A DNA stretch of 64,000 nt from Rhizobium sp. CIAT894. GTDB taxonomy: Bacteria; Pseudomonadota; Alphaproteobacteria; Rhizobiales; Rhizobiaceae. Position numbers and translations under genes: made by a program. Shown one piece after another: positions 8,002 to 17,124 of the stretch. The stretch lies in assembly GCF_000172795.2 (NCBI RefSeq), contig NZ_CP020947.1, forward strand, positions 2,545,001 through 2,609,000, given 5' to 3'. A model generated the notes under the pieces. That model ran no database searches and was not told where the DNA came from. It saw only the letters and a program-made list of their open reading frames with translations. Numbering within the stretch: the first letter of the stretch is position 1; each line of letters opens with the position of its first letter.

Positions 8002-8724
8002 ATGGACGTCGCACACAGTGAGGTTCTCGAGCTTGGCATCCCCGTCGCCTGCCGCTCCTGCCAGGCGCGGCACGGCGTCGTCTGCGGCGCCTTGTCGAGC
8101 AGCCAGCTCCGTGAGCTCGGACGCCACTCGCTGCGCCGCAAGATCGACGCCGGCTGCGAGATCGTCGCCCAAGGGTCGGAAAGCTCTTTCTATTCGAACA
8201 TCATGCGCGGCGTGGTGAAGCTCTGCAAGGTAATGCCGGACGGGCGCCAGCAGATCGTCGGCCTGCAATTCGCCCCCGATTTCGTCGGCAGGCCTTTCCT
8301 GCGCGAAAGCACGCTGTCGGCCGAGGCTGCGACGGACGCTGAAATCTGCGTCTTCCCCCGAAACCTGCTCGACCGCATGATCTCGGAGACACCGGAATTG
8401 CAGCGCAGCCTGCACGATCAGGCGCTGAGGGAACTGGACGCCGCGCGCGAATGGATGCTGACGCTCGGCCGGCGCACCGCCGAAGAGAAGGTCGCAAGCC
8501 TGCTCCACCTCATCGCCACGCATGCCGAGCCGCAAACGGCGACGAGCACCGCCTTCGACCTGCCGCTATCGCGCGCCGAGATCGCCGATTTCCTCGGGCT
8601 GACGATCGAAACCGTCAGCCGCCAGATGACCAGACTGCGCAAGAGCGGCGTCATCCGCATTGAGAACTTCCGGCATATCGTCGTGCCCGATATGGATGAG
8701 CTGGAAAAGAAAATCAGCGGGTGA
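8002..8724 (+). CDS. fnrN: Oxygen-responsive regulator FnrN
   Basis: This 240-residue CRP/FNR-family activator has Cys17-X2-Cys20-X7-Cys28 near the N terminus and Cys116 (DAEICVFP), the four ligands of an FNR-type [4Fe-4S] cluster. The cAMP-like jelly roll follows, then a C-terminal winged helix with IETVSRQMTR, the E--SR set that reads TTGAT half sites. In rhizobia FnrN turns on microaerobic genes such as fixNOQP in symbiosis. ATG 8002 gives the usual length; the upstream frame runs through the anaerobox. Two anaeroboxes predict autoregulation. Confidence 0.95.
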   Translation: MDVAHSEVLELGIPVACRSCQARHGVVCGALSSSQLRELGRHSLRRKIDAGCEIVAQGSESSFYSNIMRGVVKLCKVMPDGRQQIVGLQFAPDFVGRPFLRESTLSAEAATDAEICVFPRNLLDRMISETPELQRSLHDQALRELDAAREWMLTLGRRTAEEKVASLLHLIATHAEPQTATSTAFDLPLSRAEIADFLGLTIETVSRQMTRLRKSGVIRIENFRHIVVPDMDELEKKISG

Positions 8725-9142
8725 TGATGACGCGAGTATTGGCAAGACCGGCTTGACGCGTCAGCGAGAAGAACTGCGCTGCGTTGTCCGGATGCAGGCG
8801 GACGCAGCCATGCGAGGCCGGTCGGCCAAGGCGCTTCAGGTCGAAGGTGGCGTGAACGGCATAACCGCCGTTGAAGAACACGGCATAGGGCATCGGCGCA
8901 TTGTCGTATTTGCGAGAGCGGTGATCGCGCGACAGCCACTTGGCGCTCCACGAACCGGTCGGCGTGACATAGCCGTTGCGCGCGGTCGAAACCTTCCAGC
9001 GATACTTGACGAAGCCGTTCTCTGTGACGGTCATCGTCTGCTTGCCGATGCTGACATTGGCAACCAGCGTTGCCGCCTCGGCGGCAACGGGAGAAAACTG
9101 CAGCAATAAACTTGCGGCCGCGGCCGCCAAAATCGTCTTCAT
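8714..9142 (-). CDS. Secreted L,D-transpeptidase (YkuD domain)
   Basis: The 142 residues begin with a signal peptide (MKTILAAAAASLLLQFSPVA, cleavage near AEA-A). A compact YkuD domain follows with His97 (VHATF) and the catalytic motif SHGCVRLHPDN, nucleophile Cys113. It should form or edit 3-3 cross-links or protein-peptidoglycan links in the periplasm. It converges on fnrN, the two coding ends overlapping by 11 bp, with no room for a separate terminator. Confidence 0.9.
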   Translation of the reverse strand: MKTILAAAAASLLLQFSPVAAEAATLVANVSIGKQTMTVTENGFVKYRWKVSTARNGYVTPTGSWSAKWLSRDHRSRKYDNAPMPYAVFFNGGYAVHATFDLKRLGRPASHGCVRLHPDNAAQFFSLTRQAGLANTRVIITR

Positions 9143-9289
9143 GATAATCCCTCCTCGAACCGGCGTAGTTTAATTACGCCGCCACGACAGAGAGACTACG
9201 GCAATACTTTCTATATAGCTTTAACCCGAATGGTAATCACAATTTTAACACGTTTAGGCCGGAAAGGCGCTGCAAGACAGCGGCCGGCC

Positions 9290-9490
9290 TCACTGCAGCT
9301 TGCGCGCCGCTGAAGGCTGCTTGAGCTGACGGTAGGCCTTGTTCATCTTTTCGCGGATCGAGGCCATCGTGCCCAGATTATGACCGCAGGCGGCACAGGT
9401 GATGATGTCGGTCTCGCGGATCTCGGCACGCTCGAACTTCATTTTGGTGCTTTTGCACTTCGGGCACGGTAATTCAACCTGGACTGTCAT
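9290..9490 (-). CDS. Small zinc-ribbon protein
   Basis: The product is 66 residues with two CXXC knuckles, Cys9/Cys12 (PCPKCKS) and Cys32/Cys35 (TCAACGHN), a rubredoxin-like zinc ribbon, followed by a basic helix. The ATG at 9490 is preceded by GGAAAGAGAG; the open frame extends upstream to 9643 but that part overlaps cobD and reads like non-coding sequence. The role is unknown; such ribbons often bind nucleic acid or act as subunits. Confidence 0.75.
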   Translation of the reverse strand: MTVQVELPCPKCKSTKMKFERAEIRETDIITCAACGHNLGTMASIREKMNKAYRQLKQPSAARKLQ

Positions 9491-9576
9491 CGCTCTCTTT
9501 CCGGTCTGAGACATGAGGCGTTTCGCATAAACGTTTGAGATGGAGCTGTCCACCGAGACGTGGTTGCCTTGTGTTA

Positions 9577-9607
9577 CCCCCTCCGCCCTGCCGGGCATCT
9601 CCCCCAC
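9577..9607. repeat. Half copy of a palindromic repeat
   Basis: CCCCCTCCGCCCTGCCGGGC followed by ATCTCCCCCAC is one arm of the hairpin found complete inside cobN at 20470-20534. It lies just downstream of the cobD stop. Confidence 0.6.
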
Positions 9608-9626
9608 GTTCCACCGACGGATCACC

Positions 9627-10607
9627 CTACAAAAAACAAACAAACAACCCGAACGTCAAACCGGCGAGGACCATGCAGCTCGCATAAAATACCGATACGC
9701 CGTCTTCGATATCGCCTGATGTGGCGACGTCCCGGCCGGCATCGTTGATCATCGGCTCGGTCACCAGGACCCCGCCATAGATCCGGGGACCGGCGAGCTG
9801 GACGTTGAGAGCACCCGCCATTGCCGCCTCCGGCCGGCCGGAATTCGGCGAACGGTGCAGGCCGCCGTCGCGCATCCCCACCCGGATCGCCTGGCGGCAG
9901 GGGCTGATACCCCGCCGGATCCAGGCGCCGGCGGCAATCAGCAGAATGGAGAGCCGGGCGGCCGGCCAATTGGCGATATCGTCGAGCCGGGCGGCGGCCC
10001 AGCCGAAATCGATGTATTTCTCCGACCTGTGGCCGATCATCGAATCCGCTGTGTTCAGCATTTTGTAGGCAAGCAGTCCCGGCAGGCCGAAGACGGCATA
10101 GCAGAGCGCCGGCGCCACCACGCCATCGGAGAAGTTTTCGGCAAGGCTTTCGATCGCCGCGCGGCAGACGGCCGGCTCGTCCAGCGTTTCCGGATCGCGC
10201 CCGACAATGCGGGAAACAGCGGCTCGTCCGCCGGCAAGCCCGTGGTCGCGCAGAGCTGTCGCGACGGCCGCGACATGATCGGCAAGGCTCTTCTGCGCCA
10301 GGAAGATCGCCACGAGCCCGGCCTCCAGCACGATGCCGGCAAGGCCGAAGAGCGCGAAGAACCGGTCGAACACGAAGCCTGCGGCAATCGACAGCAGAAG
10401 CAGCGTCAGGATCGCGGCAACACCGTTCATCCGGCGTTGGGAACCTGTAAGGCTCGAGGGATTGAGCTGCTGGTCGGCATAGGAGATCGCCGCGCCGAAG
10501 ATGACGACGGGATGCGGCACGCGCGACCACAGCCATTGCGGATCGCCGGCGATCCGATCGAGCAGCAACGCCAGAAGCAGCACGAGAAGGTTTTCGTCGA
10601 TCGTCAT
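9627..10607 (-). CDS. cobD: Adenosylcobinamide-phosphate synthase CobD (CbiB type)
   Basis: This 326-residue integral membrane protein has a hydrophobic N terminus (LLVLLLALLLDRIAGDPQWL), the family signature HPVVIFGAAISYAD, and DSMIGHRSEKYIDFGWAAARLDD, typical of CobD/CbiB. It joins the aminopropanol phosphate arm to adenosylcobyric acid. It is the last gene of cobABCD and overlaps cobC by 4 nt (10604-10607). Confidence 0.95.
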   Translation of the reverse strand: MTIDENLLVLLLALLLDRIAGDPQWLWSRVPHPVVIFGAAISYADQQLNPSSLTGSQRRMNGVAAILTLLLLSIAAGFVFDRFFALFGLAGIVLEAGLVAIFLAQKSLADHVAAVATALRDHGLAGGRAAVSRIVGRDPETLDEPAVCRAAIESLAENFSDGVVAPALCYAVFGLPGLLAYKMLNTADSMIGHRSEKYIDFGWAAARLDDIANWPAARLSILLIAAGAWIRRGISPCRQAIRVGMRDGGLHRSPNSGRPEAAMAGALNVQLAGPRIYGGVLVTEPMINDAGRDVATSGDIEDGVSVFYASCMVLAGLTFGLFVCFL

Positions 10608-11626
10608 CGCTCAAATCCCTGAAGGGCTTCGCCAAGCCGCCAGTCCGCCACCGGATCGGGCGTCAACCCGAAGCGCAGCCAATCCGGCGCATAATCAAAC
10701 TTGCGGACGAGAATATGATGCCGGCACAGATGCGTGTAAATGTCGCCGGCTCTCGCATCGGCGACAAGGGTAAAAAGCGCCGTTCCTCCCGCCTTCCGCA
10801 ATCCGGCGCCCGTCAGCACCGCGGAAAGGCCGGCGCAACGTTCATCGATGCGGCCGCGGGTTAGAGACACGTCCGAACGCAGGAGCGAGCCAGCCAGTGA
10901 CAGCGCCGGCCCTGAGACCGCCCAAGGGCCGAGCCAACTCTCGAAACGCTCCAGAATATCCCGGCGGGCAATGGCAAAGCCGAGCCGCAGGCCGGCAAGC
11001 CCGAAAAACTTGCCGAAGGAGCGGAAGATGATCAGGTTGGACAGTTCTTGCGCGCGGGCGTCGAGGCTCAGCTCTGGATCGGCATCACCGAAGGCCTCAT
11101 CGACGACGAGCAGCCCGCCGGCCGCCTTCATCCTGTCGTGCAGGGCAATCAGCGTTTCGGCCGGCCAGGCCCTGCCGTCCGGATTGTTCGGATTGACGAC
11201 GACGGCCAGCCGATGCTCGGCCCGGATTGCGGCGACATCGCCAACCGCATCGACGGCAAAACCCGCCGACGTAAAGGCGCGCGCATATTCCCCATAGGTC
11301 GGTGATACCACGGCAATTCTATTGTCCGTCACGGCAACTGGCCCGTCCCGTCGAAGCAGGCGTGGCAGAAGCTGGATCACCGATTGCGTCCCGGGCACCG
11401 GCAGCGGCAGGATCCCGCCGCTGCGGTAATAGTCGCGCGCGGCACACCTTGCCTCGTCGACGAGATGGCTGTCCGGCAGGCGGTGCCATGCCCTCGCCGG
11501 AATGTCCGGCAGGGTGACGGCGCACGGATTGATACCGGTTGAGAGATCGAGCCAGTCTTCCGGCCTGCCGCCGAAGGTGGCGGCAGCGGCGGTAATACCG
11601 CCGCCATGGGCGATGGGCGCGCTCAT
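10604..11626 (-). CDS. cobC: Threonine-phosphate decarboxylase-like aminotransferase CobC
   Basis: A 340-residue PLP enzyme of aminotransferase fold I. It has LDLSTGINPCAV at the N terminus, VVNPNNPDGR, VVDEAFGD (PLP-binding Asp), and IIFRSFGKFFGLAGLRLGFA with the Schiff-base Lys in SFGK. It probably supplies (R)-1-amino-2-propanol phosphate for the corrin side arm. It overlaps cobB by 4 nt upstream and cobD by 4 nt downstream. Confidence 0.93.
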   Translation of the reverse strand: MSAPIAHGGGITAAAATFGGRPEDWLDLSTGINPCAVTLPDIPARAWHRLPDSHLVDEARCAARDYYRSGGILPLPVPGTQSVIQLLPRLLRRDGPVAVTDNRIAVVSPTYGEYARAFTSAGFAVDAVGDVAAIRAEHRLAVVVNPNNPDGRAWPAETLIALHDRMKAAGGLLVVDEAFGDADPELSLDARAQELSNLIIFRSFGKFFGLAGLRLGFAIARRDILERFESWLGPWAVSGPALSLAGSLLRSDVSLTRGRIDERCAGLSAVLTGAGLRKAGGTALFTLVADARAGDIYTHLCRHHILVRKFDYAPDWLRFGLTPDPVADWRLGEALQGFER

Positions 11627-12930
11627 GCAGCCGCTCCGGCAAGATCGATCAGGTGCATATAGGAACCCGCCACCTGTCCGCGCCGCAGCCCGACAGCACC
11701 GAGATCGGTTCCGAGTGCGTCCTGCGCTGTGAACAGCCGCTTTCCCTCCCCCTCGGAAACGACCGTGGAATAGTGGAATTCATGCGCCGTCATCGTCCGT
11801 GCGAAGAAAGCACCGTCGAGCGGCGTCACGCGGCGATAGCCGAGATGGCGCCGGCGCTCGGCATAACTGGTGACAACAGGCAGCAGGCCGAGCATCTCAT
11901 GACGCTTCCCCCCTGCATCGATCAACCCATCGCCCAGCACCATGTAGCCGCCGCACTCGCCATAGATCCTGATGCCGCGCGCCGCCGCATCGAGCATGCC
12001 GGCGCGAAAATTCTGCGCAGCGGCGAGCCGCCCGGCATGCAGCTCGGGATAACCGCCCGGCAGATAGATCGCATCGGCATCGGCGGCCGGCGCCTCGTCG
12101 GCAAGCGGCGAGAAAAAGGAAATATCAGCACCGCGCCGCCGCCAGCCGAGCAGCATATGCTCGTAGGAAAAGGCAAAGGCGACATCGCGCGCCACGGCAA
12201 CGCGGGCGCCGATCGGCATCAGCCGGTCGATATTGGCCGCCGACGGCCGATTGAGACCCTGCCTGGCGATGCGCAGCAGGAATTCGAAATTGCATTCCTC
12301 GGAAACGGCGTCCGCCGCATGCTCGATGAAGTTTTCAAGGGTCGCATGTTCGCCGGCCTGGACGAGGCCGAGATGGCGTTCCGGCAGCGCAAGCGCCTTT
12401 TCGGCTTCAATTACGGCGACGACAGGCATGCGGATAGCTTCCAGCGCTTTGCGCAGCATCGCCTCGTGCCGCTCGCTGCCGACCTTGTTGAGGATGACGC
12501 CGGCCACGCGAACATCGGCGCGGAAGCCGGCAAAACCTGATACCAGCGGCGCCACCGACTGCGACATGCGCGAGGCATCGACGACCAGCACCACGGAGAG
12601 GCCGAGCTGCGCGGCAAGATCAGCCGCGGTTCCCTTTCCGTCGGCCGCTCCGTCGAAAAGCCCCATCATCGCCTCGATGACGAGAATGCGGTCGCCGGAG
12701 CGGTGAAGAGCTGAATTGGCCGAGATCAGTTCGGGGCGCATCGCCCAAGGGTCGAAATTCAGGCAGGGCACGCCGCTTGCGGACGCATGGAAGGCGGGGT
12801 CGATGTAATCGGGGCCGGCCTTGCCGGGCGCGACCGCGATGCCGCGCCGGCGAAGCGCCCTCAGCAATCCGAGCGTCACCGTCGTCTTGCCGGCGCCGGA
12901 GGACGGCGCTGCGATCAGCAGGCCGCTCAT
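11623..12930 (-). CDS. cobB: Hydrogenobyrinic acid a,c-diamide synthase CobB
   Basis: The 435 residues hold a P-loop at the N terminus (APSSGAGKTTVTLG), a dethiobiotin-synthetase-like ATPase half, and a class I glutaminase half from about 245. The glutaminase Cys lies in IYGECGGYMVLG, and HEFHYS supplies the conserved His near the end. It amidates carboxylates a and c of hydrogenobyrinic acid. It lies in the cobABCD operon, overlapping both neighbours by 4 nt. Confidence 0.95.
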   Translation of the reverse strand: MSGLLIAAPSSGAGKTTVTLGLLRALRRRGIAVAPGKAGPDYIDPAFHASASGVPCLNFDPWAMRPELISANSALHRSGDRILVIEAMMGLFDGAADGKGTAADLAAQLGLSVVLVVDASRMSQSVAPLVSGFAGFRADVRVAGVILNKVGSERHEAMLRKALEAIRMPVVAVIEAEKALALPERHLGLVQAGEHATLENFIEHAADAVSEECNFEFLLRIARQGLNRPSAANIDRLMPIGARVAVARDVAFAFSYEHMLLGWRRRGADISFFSPLADEAPAADADAIYLPGGYPELHAGRLAAAQNFRAGMLDAAARGIRIYGECGGYMVLGDGLIDAGGKRHEMLGLLPVVTSYAERRRHLGYRRVTPLDGAFFARTMTAHEFHYSTVVSEGEGKRLFTAQDALGTDLGAVGLRRGQVAGSYMHLIDLAGAAA

Positions 12931-13766
12931 ATCAGCACCTTGCCGGAGCGGCGGAACGGATCGGGTTGCAGCCGCCGGCCCGCCAGTGCGCCGAGCCAGT
13001 CGAGCGAGGCCCGGAGCCGCACCACCTCGCCGACGACGACCACCGCCGGCGGTTCAAACCCTGAGGTGGCGACTGCCGCGGGCGCCTCGCCAAGCGTCGT
13101 TTCCAGCACCTTTTGCCGGCCAGTGGCGGCATTGCAGACGAAGGCAACGGGTTCGCTCGGCGGTCGGCCGGCGGCGATCAGCCGGGCGCTGATCTCGGCG
13201 ATATGTTTCATTGCCATATACATGACGATGACGGGCGAGCCCTGGCCGATGGCCTCCCAGTTGATCCTGTCGGGTACGATGCCGGAGGAATCATGGCCGG
13301 TGAGAAAGGTGACGGCGTGGTTGATGTCACGATGCGTCACCGGGATGCCGGCATAGGCAAGACCGCCGATTCCGGCGGTGATGCCCGGCACGATGCGGAA
13401 GGGGATGTTGTGCTCGACCAGCGTCAGCGCCTCTTCGCCGCCGCGCCCGAAGACGAAGGGATCGCCGCCCTTCAGCCGCAGCACCCGCTTGCCGGCGCGC
13501 GCCAGTTCCACCAGCCGCAGCGAAATGTCGCGCTGCTTCGCAGAAGGCTTGCCGCCGCGTTTTCCCGCATATTCAAGCTCTGCGCCGGGGTGCGCGAGCT
13601 TCAGACAGTCCTCATTGACAAGCGCGTCATGGACGATCACGTCCGCTTCGGCGAGCCCCTTGGCAGCCAGGAGCGTCAGCAGGCCCGGATCACCCGGACC
13701 AGCCCCGACGAGCCAGACGCTGCCGGGCTCCAGCGCCGGCAGATGTGAAAGTTGATTGGTCAACAT
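12927..13766 (-). CDS. cobA: Uroporphyrinogen-III C-methyltransferase CobA
   Basis: This 279-residue SUMT has VWLVGAGPGDPGLLTL (SAM-binding loop), VLRLKGGDPFVFGRGGEE and VPGITAGIGGLAYAGIPVTH, the core signatures of tetrapyrrole methylases. There is no CysG-type Fe-chelatase extension, so this is the stand-alone type. It makes precorrin-2, the branch point to B12 (and sirohaem). It is the first gene of cobABCD; no cobalamin riboswitch is visible upstream of it. Confidence 0.95.
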   Translation of the reverse strand: MLTNQLSHLPALEPGSVWLVGAGPGDPGLLTLLAAKGLAEADVIVHDALVNEDCLKLAHPGAELEYAGKRGGKPSAKQRDISLRLVELARAGKRVLRLKGGDPFVFGRGGEEALTLVEHNIPFRIVPGITAGIGGLAYAGIPVTHRDINHAVTFLTGHDSSGIVPDRINWEAIGQGSPVIVMYMAMKHIAEISARLIAAGRPPSEPVAFVCNAATGRQKVLETTLGEAPAAVATSGFEPPAVVVVGEVVRLRASLDWLGALAGRRLQPDPFRRSGKVLI

Positions 13767-14075
13767 TTTGTTGATCTAGGCCCAGCAAGGGGCAAGGTCA
13801 ACGGCGCCTGCACCGCCTCATTCGAAGTTGCTGAGATCAAGATGACTCACTTTGCAAACAAGCGGATTCGACCTTGCAGGAAAGCGGCGCAACAATATGA
13901 ATATATTGCAATATTACCAAAATGTCCGCCACCCGCCTGCGCCCCTCATTTGTCGCCAAGCCTCGCGCATATCGACCGGCTGCAGATGTTCGGGACAAGC
14001 CGAGCATGACGCAAGAGGGTTAGGCCGATTGTGTCAGTCTGTGGCCGGCCGCGATGCAGCCGGCCTTCACGTCAT
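13767..14075. other. Upstream region of cobA
   Basis: About 310 bp lie between cobA and the nucleoside hydrolase gene. An AT-rich stretch at 13888-13925 (ATGAATATATTGCAATATTA) is the likely cobA promoter zone. The B12-box and the CAGGAGACCTGCC end that mark a cobalamin riboswitch are absent. A half palindromic repeat occupies 13983-14011. Confidence 0.5.
13983..14011. repeat. Half copy of the 4021-4104 repeat
   Basis: AGATGTTCGGGACAAGCCGA followed by GCATGACG matches one arm of the double palindrome at 4021-4104. Confidence 0.6.
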
Positions 14076-15026
14076 TCAAGCCGTAAGCAGCGTCTCGCGG
14101 ATCAGCCCCAGGACTTTTTCCGATTCGATCCCGGTCGCGACGACCTGGCTCGGCAGACCATCCCAGTCACCGGGCGGGAAACGGCGATTATCCGGCTTGA
14201 CGACCGTCTGACCATCGGCAATGCCGCCGCAGACGACGCGCACCGCGCCTGTGATCGTGGTGAAAAGCTCCGGCGCCACGACATAGACAGAGGCGCAGCT
14301 ATCATGCACCATCATGCCGTCCTCGACCGCGTGCCTGTAGAAATCGATGTAGGACTGCGACAGCGCGTCGAGCAGCTTCACCGCCGCGTCCCCCTTGGCC
14401 GCCACCTCGCCGAGATAGCTGCGGCTCATCGTGGTGATCGAGGTGACGTCGAGGCCGATGACAACCACCTTCCAGGGCGCGGTCATGACGATGTCGGCAG
14501 CCTCGGGATCGCCATGGATATTGGCTTCGGCAACCGGCGAGACATTGCCCGGCACATAGAAATTGCCGCCCATGATGACGACGTCCTTGACCAGGCTCGC
14601 AATCTCCGGATCTTCCTTCAGCGCCCTCGCCAGATTGGTCATCCGCCCGACGGCCACCAGCCTGATTTCGCCTGGGTTGGCGCGCACGGTGTCGATGATG
14701 AAGCGATGCGCCGGGCGCGGATCGAGCGGCAGGTCGATCGTCTCGGGCACTTCGATATCGCCGAGGCCGTTTTCGCCATGTACCATGGCCGGCCATCCCC
14801 GCTCGGCGCGCGAGGGATCGATGGTAACGCTGGCGCCCTTGGCGACGGGTGCAGGAATATTCCATTCGCGCTTGAGGAAGAGCGCATTGCGCGTCGTCGT
14901 CTCGACCGAGGCATTGCCGAAAACGGTGGTGATGCCGATCAGATCGATTTCGGGATGGCGGTGCAGGAAAAGAAGCGCCATGGCGTCGTCGACGCCCGGA
15001 TCAGTGTCATAAATGACCTTGTGCAT
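14076..15026 (-). CDS. Inosine/uridine-type nucleoside hydrolase
   Basis: A 316-residue IUNH-family N-ribohydrolase. The Ca-binding signature DTDPGVDDAMALL starts at residue 7, followed by GITTVFGNASVE, VIMGGNFYVPGNVSPVAEANIHGDPEAA-type segments (Asn and Asp ligands) and MMVHDSCA with the late Asp. It splits nucleosides to base and ribose for salvage. It sits between cobA and cobE with long gaps on both sides, so it is probably a separate unit rather than part of the Cob pathway. Confidence 0.92.
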   Translation of the reverse strand: MHKVIYDTDPGVDDAMALLFLHRHPEIDLIGITTVFGNASVETTTRNALFLKREWNIPAPVAKGASVTIDPSRAERGWPAMVHGENGLGDIEVPETIDLPLDPRPAHRFIIDTVRANPGEIRLVAVGRMTNLARALKEDPEIASLVKDVVIMGGNFYVPGNVSPVAEANIHGDPEAADIVMTAPWKVVVIGLDVTSITTMSRSYLGEVAAKGDAAVKLLDALSQSYIDFYRHAVEDGMMVHDSCASVYVVAPELFTTITGAVRVVCGGIADGQTVVKPDNRRFPPGDWDGLPSQVVATGIESEKVLGLIRETLLTA

Positions 15027-15039
15027 TGGTAACCTCTAT

Positions 15040-15090
15040 AAAGCAATTCCAGCAAAAGTTCCCGAGCGGTTTTGCGCCCGGAATTGCGTT
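15040..15090. repeat. Short REP-like palindrome
   Basis: AAAGCAATTCCAGCAAAAG, then GCGGTTTTGCGCCCGGAATT, is the same type as 7176-7230. It lies directly upstream of the nucleoside hydrolase start. Confidence 0.65.
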
Positions 15091-15155
15091 GAAACAACGA
15101 TGTGATTCGCGGAGCTGCCGGACGGCATCGCGACGTGCCGCCACCATAACGCCCG

Positions 15156-15575
15156 TCAGGCTTTCTGCAACCCGATGCGGGCAATCGCCGCCGTCGCATG
15201 CGCGGATTTGATCTTGCCGAGCAACAACTCCGCATCCGCGCCGATGGCTGAGAGCGCCGCCGATTCCGCCACGCCGTGACAGCCGACTCGGGCAAAGACG
15301 AGTGCGGACGGATTTTTCAGCCGCGGCGTTTCCTCTTCCAGCCTCGGCGCATCGAAGAACACCGCCGGTACGGCAAAATGGCTGGCAACGGCAAGGATCG
15401 CCGCCTCATGCCTGCGGCTGTCGATGGAAGCGATGGCCGCGAGCTGCGCCCCAGCGATGCCGGCTGCACTCAACGCCTCGACGGCAAGCGCCAGCCCCTC
15501 CGCAGGCGGCGTCCCGCGCTCACAGCCGAGCCCGAGCACATGGCGCCTTGCCTTATCGAAGGGAATCTCGCTCAT
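15156..15575 (-). CDS. cobE: Cobalamin biosynthesis protein CobE (CbiG C-terminal type)
   Basis: The 139 residues match the CobE/CbiG-C fold: LGLGCERGTPPAEGLALAVE at the N terminus, AAIASIDSRRHEAAILAVAS, then a C-terminal part with RVGCHGVAESAAL. CobE binds corrinoid intermediates in the aerobic pathway; its exact step is unsettled. It stands alone here, outside cobABCD and cobPWNO, with a TSUP permease gene divergent 101 bp away. Confidence 0.88.
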   Translation of the reverse strand: MSEIPFDKARRHVLGLGCERGTPPAEGLALAVEALSAAGIAGAQLAAIASIDSRRHEAAILAVASHFAVPAVFFDAPRLEEETPRLKNPSALVFARVGCHGVAESAALSAIGADAELLLGKIKSAHATAAIARIGLQKA

Positions 15576-15676
15576 AGAAGCCGTCGAATGCGCCCCACTG
15601 TGTCCGTACAGCCATTGCAGCTTGGGGCGGCAAATGCAACAACGCTACCAGAAAGCTCCCGCCCTGGAACAGCATC

Positions 15677-16462
15677 TTGCCTGACATTGCCCTCCATCTG
15701 CTTCTGCTCCTCTGCGCGGCGGCCTTCTTTGCCGGTTTCGTCGACGCCATTGCCGGTGGCGGCGGCCTGATCACCGTTCCCGCCATGCTGATATCAGGCA
15801 TTCCGCCGCTGCAGACGCTCGGCACCAACAAGGTGCAGTCGATCTTCGGCGCCGCCTCGGCAACGCTCGCCTATGCCCGCAAGGGCCATGTGCAGCTTCA
15901 GGAACAACTGCCGATGGCGCTGATGGCCGTCATGGGCGGAGCGCTCGGCGCCGCACTCGCCACGATCGTGCCTGGACAGGTGCTGCAGGCGATCATGCCG
16001 GTGCTGCTGCTCGCAATCGCGATTTTCTTCGCCGTCAAGCCGAACCTCGACGATCTCGACAAGCACCGGCTCATCACGCCTTTCGCCTTCGGCCTGACGC
16101 TGGTCCCGGCTATCGGCTTCTATGACGGCGTCTTCGGCCCCGGCACCGGCTCCTTCTTCATGCTCGGCTTCGTCACCCTCGCCGGCTTCGGTGTGCTGAA
16201 GGCCACCGCGCACACCAAGCTGCTCAATTTCGGCTCGAACCTCGGCGCGCTGATCGTCTTCGCAAGCTTCGGCGCGATCCTCTGGAAGATCGGCCTGTTG
16301 ATGGGTGTCTGCCAGTTCCTCGGCGCACAGCTGGGTTCACGGCTCGCCATGCGCATCGGCGCAAAGCTGATCAAGCCGCTGCTCGTCATCGTCTGCGTCG
16401 CCCTTGCGGTCAAGCTGCTCGCCGATCCGGCAAATCCGCTGCGTGTCTGGCTCGGCGTCTAA
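15677..16462 (+). CDS. TSUP-family (TauE/SafE, YfcA-like) membrane permease
   Basis: The 261 residues form about eight membrane segments in two repeats. The first repeat holds the family motif DAIAGGGGLITVPAMLISG, with GTNKVQSIFG; the second holds GVFGPGTGSFFMLGF and TKLLNFGSNLGAL. Members export or import sulfur-containing anions or other small organic acids; the substrate here is unknown. No ATG is available near the family start, so TTG 15677 is used. Its stop is 23 bp from the convergent cobO stop. Confidence 0.85.
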   Translation: MPDIALHLLLLLCAAAFFAGFVDAIAGGGGLITVPAMLISGIPPLQTLGTNKVQSIFGAASATLAYARKGHVQLQEQLPMALMAVMGGALGAALATIVPGQVLQAIMPVLLLAIAIFFAVKPNLDDLDKHRLITPFAFGLTLVPAIGFYDGVFGPGTGSFFMLGFVTLAGFGVLKATAHTKLLNFGSNLGALIVFASFGAILWKIGLLMGVCQFLGAQLGSRLAMRIGAKLIKPLLVIVCVALAVKLLADPANPLRVWLGV

Positions 16463-16485
16463 CCGCCGAGCCATCTTCAGACGCC

Positions 16486-17124
16486 TCAGAACTCCACGCC
16501 CGGTTGGCCCTTGATGCCCGAGCGGAAGGGATGTTTGACGAGTTCCATCTCGGTGACCAGATCGGCGATCTCGATCAGTTCTTCCTTGGCGTTGCGCCCC
16601 GTCAGCACGACATGTGTCATATGGGGCTTCTCGCTCTTCAGGAAGGCGACAACCTCGTTGATGTCGAGATAGTCGTAGCGCAGCGCGATGTTGATCTCAT
16701 CGAGCAGCACCATGGAATTGCGCTCGTCGCGGATCAGCTCCTTGGCCTTTTCCCAGGCGGCCGAAGCTGCGGCGACGTCGCGGGCGCGGTCCTGCGTTTC
16801 CCAGGTGAAACCCTCGCCCATGGTATGGAACTGGCAGAGATCGGAGAAATGCTTCTCGATCAGATCGCGTTCGCCAGTCCACATCGCGCCCTTGATGAAT
16901 TGCACGACGGCGGAGGGCTTACCGTGGGCGATATGACGAAAGATCATGCCGAAGGCGGAAGACGACTTGCCCTTGCCTTTGCCGGTATGGACGATGATCA
17001 GGCCCTTGCCGTCGGTCTTGGTCGCCATGATCTTGTCGCGTGCAGCCTTCTTCTTCGCCATCTTCTCGGCGTGGCGCGCATCGTCCTTGCTGCCCGTTTC
17101 GTTGTCCGGGATCTCGTCGCTCAT
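16486..17124 (-). CDS. cobO: Cob(I)yrinic acid a,c-diamide adenosyltransferase CobO
   Basis: A 212-residue CobA/CobO/BtuR-type enzyme with P-loop HTGKGKGKSSSAFG (residues 46-59), MVLLDEINIALRYDYL, and VVLTGRNAKEELIEIADLVTEM. It transfers the adenosyl group of ATP to cobalt(I). The N-terminal 40 residues are charged. It is the last gene of cobPWNO; its ATG shares one base with the cobN stop (TGATG), so translation is coupled. Confidence 0.95.
   Translation of the reverse strand: MSDEIPDNETGSKDDARHAEKMAKKKAARDKIMATKTDGKGLIIVHTGKGKGKSSSAFGMIFRHIAHGKPSAVVQFIKGAMWTGERDLIEKHFSDLCQFHTMGEGFTWETQDRARDVAAASAAWEKAKELIRDERNSMVLLDEINIALRYDYLDINEVVAFLKSEKPHMTHVVLTGRNAKEELIEIADLVTEMELVKHPFRSGIKGQPGVEF

Noticed and set aside
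13767..14075. Possible cobalamin riboswitch upstream of cobA
   Set aside because: Neither the GCCACTG box nor the CAGGAGACCTGCC end was found on the minus strand; only the cobPWNO leader has them.
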